Position numbers and translations under genes: made by a program
NCBI GenBank assembly: GCA_963726775.1
Contig: CAVSDL010000008.1
Location: forward strand, 248,001 to 312,000
Reading direction: 5' to 3'
DNA from: CAIWHR01 sp963726775
GTDB taxonomy: Bacteria; Pseudomonadota; Gammaproteobacteria; Burkholderiales; Casimicrobiaceae
Length of the DNA stretch: 64,000 bases
The notes under the pieces: generated by a model
The model's database searches: none
Seen by the model: the letters and a program-made list of their open reading frames with translations, nothing else
Told to the model about the DNA's origin: nothing
Shown here: one piece after another, positions 57,154 through 64,000 of the stretch
How positions within the stretch are numbered: position 1 is the stretch's first letter
Layout: each line of letters starts with the position of its first letter

Positions 57154-57637
57154 TCAGGTACACGTGCCATCTTTGCGCGTGACCCAGCCACAGTTGGTGT
57201 TGCTCCAACCGGTCCCGCGGCGTGCTGGTCTTGGTGTTCGCCTGGTCAATGCTGTAGACGAAGCCCCCCATCCCTTCGGCCGCTTTGCCCGTGGCGGTCA
57301 CCGTATAGCCAGGATTCGCCGCAGTTCCGGTTTCGGCGCAGGCAAGGGTGAAGGTCTTCGGCGGCGGGACCGCCGGCGGGGGCCCCAAGATCGCTGCGCA
57401 GCCGCCGACATACTGACGATTGTCGAGGAAATACTGCTCCATCCGCGTGCGAAAATCGGAGAGCGCGACCGTGGCCTCGACGATCTTGCCGCGCTTCACG
57501 TAGTCGGCGTAGCTCGGCAGCGCGATCGAGGCCAGGATGGCGACGATCGCCACCACGATCATGACCTCGATGATCGTGAATCCGCGAATGCGCAGTCCCG
57601 GCGGCATGCGCAGCGGCCGGGTGGCGGGCTTTGGCAC
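57154..57637 (-). pseudogene. pilE: Major type IV pilin PilE, single +1 frameshift near the 3' end
   Basis: A 160-residue pilin once one base is removed. The prepilin signal RIRGFTIIEVMIVVAIVAILASIALPSYADYVKRGK has the cleavage glycine, Glu5 and a TM helix. Four cysteines in the globular domain include the D-region pair. The frame breaks at about 57217 (extra base in CCGCGGG). The repaired tail reads GTGWSNTNCGWVTRKDGTCT and stops at 57154, a classic pilin C-terminus. As sequenced, the protein instead ends RDRLEQHQLWLGHAQRWH and runs into fimT. Start GTG 57637 with GGGAG upstream. Confidence 0.85.
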
Positions 57638-57663
57638 TGGGCTCTCCCTTACGTGATGGCGCG

Positions 57664-57692
57664 ATGTTATGTTGCTGCTGCGATGCACGCAA
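57664..57692 (-). promoter_or_regulatory. Sigma-70-type promoter of the pilE operon
   Basis: On the minus strand, TTGCGT (57687-57692), a 17-bp spacer and TAACAT (57664-57669) place the transcript start about 20 nt before the pilE GTG. I found no sigma-54 site (TGGCAC-N5-TTGC), which drives pilin genes in Pseudomonas. Confidence 0.6.
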
Positions 57693-57790
57693 AGCGGTCC
57701 GATTAGAGGCATTTGCAGCGGAACAAACGGTTACGGCGGCGAAACGGCGCCGCGGGCGGCGGCGTCGGCGATGATGCGTGCTGCAACCGG

Positions 57791-58357
57791 TCAGGCGCAG
57801 GGCTCGCGGGTCTTTTCGATCCGGGCGCGGCCGGATTCGGCGAGCACCACCCGCAGCGCATCCAGCCCCGGCTTGCAGACTACAAACGTTCCCATTTGCA
57901 GGGCGCCCGAAAGCATCCGCGCGCGGCCGAGACCGGTGTAGGAAACATAGTCTTCGACGGGTCGGTTTCCGGTGACCGTGATGCCGTCCCCGGCAGGACC
58001 GGCCAGGCGGAGGACCGCCTCGCCGCCGTCGATGTCGCCGGTGCGATTCTCGTCGACGAACATGATCCACCCGGTTTCCCAGCCGCCGGTGTCGGCACAC
58101 CGGCGCCCATCCTGCGATTTGCAAAGGTTGACGCGATATCCGCGCTTGATCGCCTCGCTCCGGGTCTGGATCAGCGTCGCGGCGAGGTAGTGGGCATGGT
58201 TCGCGAGCTGTCGACCGGCGATCCAGGCGCGGTACGACGGCCCGGCGGCCAGAAGCAGCATGGCGACAACCGACAGGGTCGCCAGAAGCTCGATGAGCGA
58301 AAAACCGGCGCCCCGGCCCGGCGGCGGTCGCCTGATGCTCCTGCGCTGCATGGCCAT
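57791..58357 (-). CDS. Second FimT/GspH-type pseudopilin
   Basis: A 188-residue protein with the class III signal GRGAGFSLIELLATLSVVAMLLLAAG and a GspH-like fold (LANHAHYLAATLIQTRSEAIKRGYRVNLC). Two cysteine pairs are present. It is paralogous to the fimT gene at 56610-57143 but lies upstream of pilE with its own 150-bp downstream gap, so it may be a separate unit. The start at 58357 (MAMQRRSIRR) has AAAGG eight bases upstream; a GTG five codons earlier is possible. Confidence 0.83.
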   Translation of the reverse strand: MAMQRRSIRRPPPGRGAGFSLIELLATLSVVAMLLLAAGPSYRAWIAGRQLANHAHYLAATLIQTRSEAIKRGYRVNLCKSQDGRRCADTGGWETGWIMFVDENRTGDIDGGEAVLRLAGPAGDGITVTGNRPVEDYVSYTGLGRARMLSGALQMGTFVVCKPGLDALRVVLAESGRARIEKTREPCA

Positions 58358-58445
58358 GTTGATGCCTTTCACACTCGGGCCGACGATTTGCGTGCAGCCC
58401 CCGTTTGCGCCTGCGAGCCCCGCCGCCGCGCCATCGAGCCTTTGC

Positions 58446-58527
58446 CGTCATTCCCGCGAACGCGGGAATCCAGTGTCTTTCCGGTCCTGCCAACGCCGCT
58501 GGGGCCCCCGCCTTCGCGGGAGCGACG
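58446..58527. repeat. Dispersed REP-like palindrome pair, copy 3
   Basis: The left half CATTCCCGCGAACGCGGGAA (58449-58468) and right half CCCCCGCCTTCGCGGGAG are separated by a spacer with AACGCCGCTGG, also found in copy 2. It is the same family as 21260-21325 and 45429-45501. Confidence 0.82.
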
Positions 58528-58703
58528 AAAGCGTCAAGTGAACGGTATCGATGCTAGCCGGGGATGCGTGAAATTCCGCTTGCACGGTCGATCTAAGCCA
58601 TTGGGATGATTGACATTGTCGCGCTCAGTCGCGTTGCCGGGCGACCGCGGTGTTGGCGCCACACCGCGGACCGAAATGCCGCCGCGGTCCCCGTCTGCCC
58701 GAC

Positions 58704-58734
58704 TTGACGCCATGTACTTTAGGTCTAATATATT
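58704..58734 (+). promoter_or_regulatory. Promoter of the catabolic operon with a candidate MarR operator
   Basis: TTGACG (58704-58709), a 16-bp spacer and TAATAT (58726-58731) form a good promoter 31 bp before the first gene. The palindrome AATATATT (58727-58734) overlaps the -10. This AT-rich block stands out from the GC-rich surroundings and is a natural site for the MarR-type repressor encoded in the operon. Confidence 0.65.
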
Positions 58735-58761
58735 CAGTTCGGAAATAATCGGGAATCGGCG

Positions 58762-61080
58762 ATGCGCATTGCATGCATGGGCGGGGGGCCGGCGGGCCTG
58801 TATCTGGCGCTGCTGATGAAGAAGGCGGATCGGGGCCACGAGATCACGGTCGTCGAACGCAATCGGCCTTACGACACGTTCGGCTGGGGCGTGGTCTTCT
58901 CGGATCAGACGCTCGATAACCTCGCGGTGGCCGACGCCGAGACGCACGCGGAGATCCTCGGGGCCTTCTGCCACTGGGACGACATCGACGTCCACTTCAG
59001 GGGCCGCACCATCACGTCCGGCGGTCATGGATTCTGCGGCATCGGCCGCAAGCGGCTGCTCAACATCCTGCAGCGCCGGTGCGAATCGCTGGGGGTGCAG
59101 CTGGTCTTCGAAACCGAGGTGGTCGACGAGTCCGCCGCCGGGCCGCAGGACCTGATTGTCGCGAGCGATGGCGTCGGCAGCGCGCTGCGCACCCGCCACG
59201 CGCACGTGTTCCTGCCGCAGATCGAGCGCCGCAGGTGCCGCTACCTATGGCTGGGGACGCGCAAGCTCTTCGAAGCATTCACGTTTGCGTTCGAGCAAAC
59301 GGAGTGGGGCTGGTTCCAGGCGCACGCGTACCGGTTCGACGGCGAGACGTCCACGTTCATCGTCGAGACGCCCGAGGCGACGTGGCAGGCCGCCGGCATC
59401 GACCGGATGACGAGCGAGGAGGGAATCGCCTTCTGCGAGCGCCTGTTCGCGAAGTACCTCGGCGGACAGAAGCTGCTGATCAACGCGCGCCATCTGCGCG
59501 GCTCGGCGTGGATCAATTTCCAGCGGATCACCAACCGCACCTGGCTCGATTTCTCAGGCCCGTCGCCGATGGTGCTGCTGGGCGACGCCGCGCATACCGC
59601 CCACTTCTCGATCGGCTCGGGAACCAAGCTGGCACTCGAGGACGCGATCGCGCTGGCCAGGGCCATTTGCGGCGAGCCCGATCTGCGGGTAGCGCTGCAG
59701 GGCTACGAGGCGGAACGCACGCACGAGGTGCTGCGGATCCAGAATGCCGCGCGCAATTCGACCGAGTGGTTCGAAAACGTGGACCGCTACACGGCGCTGG
59801 ACGCCGAGCAGTTTGCCTACAGCCTGCTTACCCGCAGCCAGCGGATCTCGCACGAAAACCTGCGGCTGCGCGATCGGGGCTATGTCTCCGGCGTCGAGAC
59901 CTGGTTTGCGCAGCGCGCGCGCCTGCCGGCGAAACCGGTGCCGCCGATGTTCACGCCGTTCTCGCTGCGCGGCGTCACGGTGCCGAATCGCGTCGTGGTT
60001 TCGCCGATGGCGCAATACTCGTGCACCGACGGCACGCCCGACGACTATTACCTCGTCCATCTGGGGAGCCGCGCGCACGGCGGCGCGGGGCTCGTGTTCA
60101 CCGAGATGACCGCGCCTTCGGCCGATGCTCGCATCAGTCCGGGCTGCGCCGGAATGTACTCGCCGGCGCACCGCGCGGCGTGGAGGCGCATCGTCGACTA
60201 CATCCACGAGCGCACCGAGGCGAAGATCGCGATGCAGCTCGGCCACGCAGGCCCCAAGGGTTCGACGCAGCTCGGCTGGCAGGAGGCCGACGAGCCGTTG
60301 CCGGACGACGCGGCTGCGCCCAACTGGCCGCTGCTGGCACCCTCCGCGATCCGGTACGGCCCACGCAACCAGGTGCCACGGGCGATGACCCGCGACGACA
60401 TGGCGCGAGTGACGGCGGATTTCGTCCGCGCGACGCAATGGGCCACCGAATGCGGATTCGACTGGCTCGAGCTGCATTGCGCGCACGGCTACCTGCTTTC
60501 GGCGTTCATCTGCCCGCTGACGAATACGCGCGGTGACGACTATGGCGGCTCGCTCCCGAATCGCTGCCGGTATCCGGTCGAAGTCTTCCAGGCGATGCGT
60601 GCCGCGTGGCCCGTGGACAGGCCGATGTCGGTGCGCATTTCGGCGCACGACTGGGCGCCCGGCGGCAACACACCCGACGACGCCGTCGCCGTCGCGCGTC
60701 TGTTCAAAGCCGCAGGGGCCGACCTGATCGACGTATCGTCGGGTCAGACGACGAGAGAGGCGCGACCGGTCTACGGCAGGATGTACCAGACGCCGTTTGC
60801 GGATCGCATCCGCAACGAAGTGGACATCGCGACGATGGCGGTCGGCGCGATCTTCGAACCCGACCACGTCAACAGCATCGTGATGGCGGGCCGCGCCGAT
60901 CTCTGCGCGATCGGTCGCCCGCACCTGGCCGACCCCTTCTGGACGCTGCACGCCGCGGCGCAGCTCGGTTACCGGGACATGGCGTGGCCGCGGCAGTATC
61001 TCGCCGGCAAGGACCAGTTCGAGCGCAACCTCGCCCGCGCGGCGGCGAGCGCGGGTCCCGGACTCGGGGCGAACGGATGA
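58762..61080 (+). CDS. Bifunctional 2-aminobenzoyl-CoA (or salicylyl-CoA) monooxygenase/reductase
   Basis: A 772-residue fused flavoenzyme. Residues 1-390 are a class A FAD monooxygenase (GGGPAGLYLALLMK; GD motif VLLGDAAHTAHFSIGSGTK). Residues about 395-765 are an Old Yellow Enzyme-type reductase (MFTPFSLRGVTVPNRVVVSPMAQYS, LHCAHGYLLSAFICPLTNTR). This fusion is known from the 2-aminobenzoyl-CoA monooxygenase/reductase of Azoarcus evansii, which hydroxylates and then reduces the ring of the CoA thioester. The neighbouring hydratase, acyl-CoA dehydrogenase and CoA ligase fit that pathway. Salicylyl-CoA 5-hydroxylase is a close relative and the main alternative. GGAA precedes the ATG. Confidence 0.88.
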   Translation: MRIACMGGGPAGLYLALLMKKADRGHEITVVERNRPYDTFGWGVVFSDQTLDNLAVADAETHAEILGAFCHWDDIDVHFRGRTITSGGHGFCGIGRKRLLNILQRRCESLGVQLVFETEVVDESAAGPQDLIVASDGVGSALRTRHAHVFLPQIERRRCRYLWLGTRKLFEAFTFAFEQTEWGWFQAHAYRFDGETSTFIVETPEATWQAAGIDRMTSEEGIAFCERLFAKYLGGQKLLINARHLRGSAWINFQRITNRTWLDFSGPSPMVLLGDAAHTAHFSIGSGTKLALEDAIALARAICGEPDLRVALQGYEAERTHEVLRIQNAARNSTEWFENVDRYTALDAEQFAYSLLTRSQRISHENLRLRDRGYVSGVETWFAQRARLPAKPVPPMFTPFSLRGVTVPNRVVVSPMAQYSCTDGTPDDYYLVHLGSRAHGGAGLVFTEMTAPSADARISPGCAGMYSPAHRAAWRRIVDYIHERTEAKIAMQLGHAGPKGSTQLGWQEADEPLPDDAAAPNWPLLAPSAIRYGPRNQVPRAMTRDDMARVTADFVRATQWATECGFDWLELHCAHGYLLSAFICPLTNTRGDDYGGSLPNRCRYPVEVFQAMRAAWPVDRPMSVRISAHDWAPGGNTPDDAVAVARLFKAAGADLIDVSSGQTTREARPVYGRMYQTPFADRIRNEVDIATMAVGAIFEPDHVNSIVMAGRADLCAIGRPHLADPFWTLHAAAQLGYRDMAWPRQYLAGKDQFERNLARAAASAGPGLGANG

Positions 61081-61643
61081 TGGCGGTACGCGACCCGGCG
61101 CGTGATGGTTCGGCATCGATGTCCGCGCCGCCGCGTGCGCGCGATCCGGAATCGCGGGTCCACGACGGTCATGGCGATACCTTGCGGTTGTGGCTGCGGC
61201 TGCTCGCCTGTACGCTGCTGATCGAGCGGCGCATCCGCCGGCGGCTGCGCGAGCAATTCGCCACGACCCTTCCGCGCTTCGACCTGATGGCGCAGCTCGA
61301 GCGCAACGTGGACGGCCTGCAGATGGGCGAATTGTCGAGGCGACTGATGGTGACCGGCGGCAACGTCACCGGCATCACCGACCAGCTGGTCGCGGAGGGT
61401 CTCGTCGAGCGCCGGCAGGTTCCAGGCGATCGGCGCGCCAACGCCGTGCGGCTCACGGTTGCGGGAAAGCGTGCGTTTGACGCCATGGCCGCCGCGCACG
61501 CGCGGTGGATCGAGGAAATGCTGGGCGGCTTCGGGCCGACGGAACGCGAACGCCTGTATGCGCTGCTCGGCAGTCTGAAAACCGTGCTGCACGACCGCGA
61601 GCGGGCTGCGGCCGGCATGCCGGCGGCGAGGGGGACGCGATGA
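61077..61643 (+). CDS. MarR family transcriptional regulator
   Basis: A 188-residue winged-helix regulator. The DNA-binding core is LPRFDLMAQLERNVDGLQMGELSRRLMVTGGNVTGITDQLVAEGLVERRQVPGDRRANAVRLT in outline (about residues 62-125), flanked by dimerisation helices. Relatives in aromatic-CoA operons repress until an aryl-CoA binds. The ATG at 61077 overlaps the monooxygenase stop (ATGA), and its own stop overlaps the next gene. Being inside the operon, it probably autoregulates through the palindrome near 58727. Confidence 0.88.
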   Translation: MMAVRDPARDGSASMSAPPRARDPESRVHDGHGDTLRLWLRLLACTLLIERRIRRRLREQFATTLPRFDLMAQLERNVDGLQMGELSRRLMVTGGNVTGITDQLVAEGLVERRQVPGDRRANAVRLTVAGKRAFDAMAAAHARWIEEMLGGFGPTERERLYALLGSLKTVLHDRERAAAGMPAARGTR

Positions 61644-62476
61644 GCATGGCGCATCAGATGACGACCTATCGCGACTATCGCGCGGTCCATTTCCGCTGGC
61701 ACACCGACGCCGACGGCCAAGTCGCGACGATCGAACTCAATCGCCCGGAAAAAAAGAATCCGCTGACCTTCGACTCCTACGCCGAGTTGCGCGATCTGTT
61801 CCGCGGACTCGTTTACGCGAGCGACGTGAAGGCGGTCGTCATCACCGGGGCGGGGAGGAATTTCTGCTCGGGGGGCGACGTGCACGAAATCATCGGCCCG
61901 CTGACGAAGATGACGGCGTCGGAACTGCTCGCGTTCACGCGCCTGACGGGCGACGTCGTCAAGGCGATGCGCCACTGTCCGCAGCCGGTCGTGGCTGCAG
62001 TCGACGGCATCTGTGCGGGTGCAGGCGCGATGCTGGCGCTGGCGTCCGACATCCGCTTCGGCACGCCGGCCGCAAAAACGGCATTTCTGTTCGTGCGCGT
62101 CGGTCTTGCCGGCTGCGACATGGGCGCCTGCACGCTGCTGCCGCGGACGATCGGGCAGGGGCGCGCGGCGGAACTCCTGTACACGGGCCGGACGATGACC
62201 GCGGAGGAGGGCGCGGCATGGGGCTTCTTCAACCGCATCGTGGCACCCGACGCGCTCCTCGCCGATGCCCAGGCCTTTGCGCGCGCACTCGCGGATGGAC
62301 CGGCGTTCGCTCATGCGATGACCAAGAAACTCCTGCATCAGGAATGGGCGATGGATCTCGATGCCGCCATCGAGGCCGAAGCGCAGGCTCAGGCGATCTG
62401 CATGCAGACGCAGGATTTCCGCCGCGCCTTTGACGCGTTCGGCGCCAAGCGGAAACCGAAATTCGAAGGGAATTGA
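61640..62476 (+). CDS. Enoyl-CoA hydratase/isomerase family protein
   Basis: A 278-residue crotonase. The oxyanion-hole segments are GAGRNFCSGGDVHEI (about residues 70-85) and AAVDGICAGAGAMLALASDIRFG (about 117-139), and the acidic active-site region is FVRVGLAGCDMGACTLLPR. It would act after ring reduction on the cyclic CoA intermediate. The start at 61640 overlaps the MarR stop by 4 bp. Homologues occur in the Azoarcus aminobenzoate cluster. The exact substrate is inferred from context. Confidence 0.88.
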   Translation: MSMAHQMTTYRDYRAVHFRWHTDADGQVATIELNRPEKKNPLTFDSYAELRDLFRGLVYASDVKAVVITGAGRNFCSGGDVHEIIGPLTKMTASELLAFTRLTGDVVKAMRHCPQPVVAAVDGICAGAGAMLALASDIRFGTPAAKTAFLFVRVGLAGCDMGACTLLPRTIGQGRAAELLYTGRTMTAEEGAAWGFFNRIVAPDALLADAQAFARALADGPAFAHAMTKKLLHQEWAMDLDAAIEAEAQAQAICMQTQDFRRAFDAFGAKRKPKFEGN

Positions 62477-62496
62477 CCTTGCATCGGGAACCGCGC

Positions 62497-63651
62497 ATGA
62501 ACGTCGCCCATCTCGACTGGCCATTCTTCGACGCGGCGCATCGTGCGCTCGCGGCGGACCTCGGTCGCTGGTCGGCGGGCGCATTGCATGACGGCGAACC
62601 GAAGGACGTCGACGTGGCGTGCCGCGGCCTCGTGCGCGAGCTGGGTCGCGCGGGATGGCTGCGTTACTGCGTCCCGGCGGCGCACGGCGGCGCGCTCCCG
62701 ACCCTCGATTCGCGCGCACTCTGCCTCGCTCGCGAAACGCTGGCCTACCACGATGGTCTCGCGGACTTCGCCTTCGCGATGCAGGGCCTCGGCAGCGGCG
62801 CCATCACGCTGGCCGGCACCGATGCGCAGAAGGCGCGCTGGCTGCCCGCGGTGGCGGCGGGCGAGGCGATTGCCGCGTTCGCGCTGTCGGAGCCCGATGC
62901 CGGGTCCGACGTCGGCGCGATGACTACGCGCGCGCGACGCGACGGCGGGCACTGGGTGCTGGACGGCTGCAAGACGTGGATCTCGAACGGCGGGATCGCC
63001 GATTTCCATTGCGTTTTCGCGCGCACGTCGGAGGCGACGGGCACTCGCGGCATCTCCGCGTTCATCGCTCCCGCAGGCACCACGGGATTGCGGATCGCGG
63101 AACGCATCGACGTGATCGCGCCGCACCCGCTCGCGCGGCTCGATTTCACCGGCTGTCGCCTGCCGGCCGACGCGCTATTGGGTGGGGAGGGCGACGGCTT
63201 CAAGCTCGCGATGCGCACGCTCGACGTCTTCCGTGCGACGGTGGCGGCAGCGGCGGTCGGGTACGCGCGTCGCGCACTGGACGAGTCCGTCGCCAGAGCC
63301 CGCGAGCGGAAGATGTTCGGCGGCAGGCTCGCCGACCTCCAGCTGACGCAGGCGAAGCTGGGAGAGATGGCCACGGCGATCGACGCGGCCGCGCTGCTCA
63401 CGTATCGCGCGGCGTGGCTGCGCGACGTGAAGGACGCGCGGGCCACGGGCGAAGCGGCGATGGCCAAGCTGACCGCGACCGAGTCTGCGCAACGTGTCAT
63501 CGACGCTGCCGTGCAGATCTTCGGCGGGCTCGGCGTCACGCGTGGCCAGGTCGTCGAACGCCTGTACCGGGAGATCCGGGCGCTGCGGATCTACGAGGGC
63601 GCGACGGAGGTGCAGCTCCTGATCGTCGCGCGGGAGTTGCTGAAGGAGTGA
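62497..63651 (+). CDS. Acyl-CoA dehydrogenase family protein
   Basis: A 384-residue FAD enzyme. Family motifs are FALSEPDAGSDVGAMTTRARRDGGHWVLDGCKTWISNGG (split here between FAD- and substrate-binding strands), YARRALDESVARARERKMFG, and the C-terminal QIFGGLGVTRGQVVERLYREIRALRIYEGATEVQ. It presumably oxidises a cyclic acyl-CoA of the aminobenzoate route. The start at 62497 (MNVAHLDWPFF) has GGGAA upstream; a TTG at 62473 is an alternative. The gap to the hydratase is 20 bp, so they share a transcript. Confidence 0.88.
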   Translation: MNVAHLDWPFFDAAHRALAADLGRWSAGALHDGEPKDVDVACRGLVRELGRAGWLRYCVPAAHGGALPTLDSRALCLARETLAYHDGLADFAFAMQGLGSGAITLAGTDAQKARWLPAVAAGEAIAAFALSEPDAGSDVGAMTTRARRDGGHWVLDGCKTWISNGGIADFHCVFARTSEATGTRGISAFIAPAGTTGLRIAERIDVIAPHPLARLDFTGCRLPADALLGGEGDGFKLAMRTLDVFRATVAAAAVGYARRALDESVARARERKMFGGRLADLQLTQAKLGEMATAIDAAALLTYRAAWLRDVKDARATGEAAMAKLTATESAQRVIDAAVQIFGGLGVTRGQVVERLYREIRALRIYEGATEVQLLIVARELLKE

Positions 63652-63661
63652 ACGGAGGAGC

Positions 63662-64000
63662 ATGCCCATGACCGCCACTGCGCATGTCGATACGTTCGCG
63701 CGCGACCATCTTCCGCCTCGCGAACAGTGGCCGGATTTCGTCTTCGACCTGCCCGAACTGCAGTATCCGTCGCGGCTCAATTGCGCGACCGAGCTGCTCG
63801 ACCGTGCGCGGACGCGCGGCTGGGAACGGCGCATCGCGATCATGGCCCCTGGCGGCATTGCCTGGACGTACGCGGACTTGGGCGATCGCGCGGACCGCAT
63901 TGCGCGCGTGCTCGTGGAAGACCTCGGGCTCGTGCCCGGCAACCGGGTGCTGCTGCGCGGCCCGAACAACCCGATGATGGCGGCGTGCTGGTTCGCGGTG
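63662..64000 (+). CDS. 2-Aminobenzoate/benzoate-CoA ligase family protein (partial, cut by window end)
   Basis: The first 113 residues of an AMP-forming aryl-CoA ligase; the frame is open to the last base. The N-terminus (REQWPDFVFDLPELQYPSRLNCATELLD, RIAIMAPGGIAWTYADLGDRADRIARVL, LVPGNRVLLRGPNNPMMAACWFAV) is that of the benzoate/2-aminobenzoate-CoA ligase group. This enzyme would activate the aromatic acid for the upstream monooxygenase/reductase. GGAGGA precedes the ATG by five bases; a second Met two codons later is equally possible. The AMP-binding core lies beyond the window. Confidence 0.85.
   Translation, partial: MPMTATAHVDTFARDHLPPREQWPDFVFDLPELQYPSRLNCATELLDRARTRGWERRIAIMAPGGIAWTYADLGDRADRIARVLVEDLGLVPGNRVLLRGPNNPMMAACWFAV

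Larger units (their letters stand above)
58358..58761. other. Intergenic region: repeat and catabolic-operon promoter
   Basis: This 404-bp divergent region between the pseudopilin gene and the catabolic operon holds a REP-like repeat (58446-58527) and a well-formed promoter with an AT-rich palindrome (58704-58734). No coding frame of quality is present. Confidence 0.6.

Overview
The window looks like chromosomal DNA from a high-GC betaproteobacterium. The evidence is the gene content and local order: divergent ispB / rplU-rpmA, divergent lptFG / pepA-holC, valS, a pilE-fimT-pilVWXY1 operon, a PEP-CTERM protein, TRAP transporters and an aerobic aminobenzoyl-CoA pathway. No phage, integrase or transposase gene is visible. 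The species cannot be named from this stretch.

Layout. 0-2 kb: a small secreted protein, a von Willebrand A protein with a PEP-CTERM sorting tail (frame-broken), and tRNA-Pro(CGG). 2-9.3 kb: housekeeping genes for quinone side-chain synthesis (ispB), ribosomal proteins L21/L27, LPS export (lptFG), leucyl aminopeptidase, and the DNA polymerase III chi subunit with a Pro/Ala-rich partner ORF. 9.4-13 kb: DAHP synthase, then an ABC ATPase / FtsX-type permease / DUF3299 module lying between the holC block and valS. 13-18 kb: valS, an MFS exporter and a SYLF-domain protein. 18-25 kb, minus strand: rlmM and a glutathione/peptide ABC importer, gsiABCD. 25-36.9 kb: rhlE diverging from typA, then rmuC, mtfA, a small periplasmic protein, an EamA transporter, mog, darP, pmbA and a 553-residue protein of unknown function. 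37-40.7 kb: a TRAP transporter whose binding-protein gene converges on its permease genes. 40.8-45.2 kb: glyA, nrdR, ribD, ribE and a HigBA-type toxin-antitoxin pair. 45.5-47.8 kb: mmsA converging on a TonB-like gene. 47.9-58.4 kb, minus strand: the major pilin and minor pilins ending in a giant PilY1-like tip protein. 58.7-64 kb: a regulated catabolic operon (fused monooxygenase/reductase, MarR regulator, enoyl-CoA hydratase, acyl-CoA dehydrogenase, CoA ligase cut by the window end), best read as aerobic 2-aminobenzoate (anthranilate) degradation through CoA thioesters.

The most unusual object is the PilY1-like protein. Between its N-terminal domain and its C-terminal beta-propeller it carries two cysteine-rich tandem arrays: about 21 units of a 7-9 residue QTCNGGGA-type repeat, and about 21 units of a 20-23 residue repeat with three cysteines each. 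I do not recognise this combination from characterised PilY1/PilC proteins.

A second theme is single-base frame breaks. Seven 1-nt indels (six apparent insertions, one deletion) interrupt five otherwise well-preserved genes: the VWA/PEP-CTERM gene, the FtsX-type permease, dctM, pilE and pilY1. Each reading frame can be restored exactly by changing one base at each site. Sequencing or assembly error is the simplest explanation, but both key pilus genes are affected, so it deserves checking. Other points of interest are a 43-residue insertion in TypA, a toxin gene whose mRNA appears leaderless behind a perfect operator palindrome, a glyA/nrdR spacer made entirely of an inverted repeat, and three copies of a dispersed REP-like palindrome.
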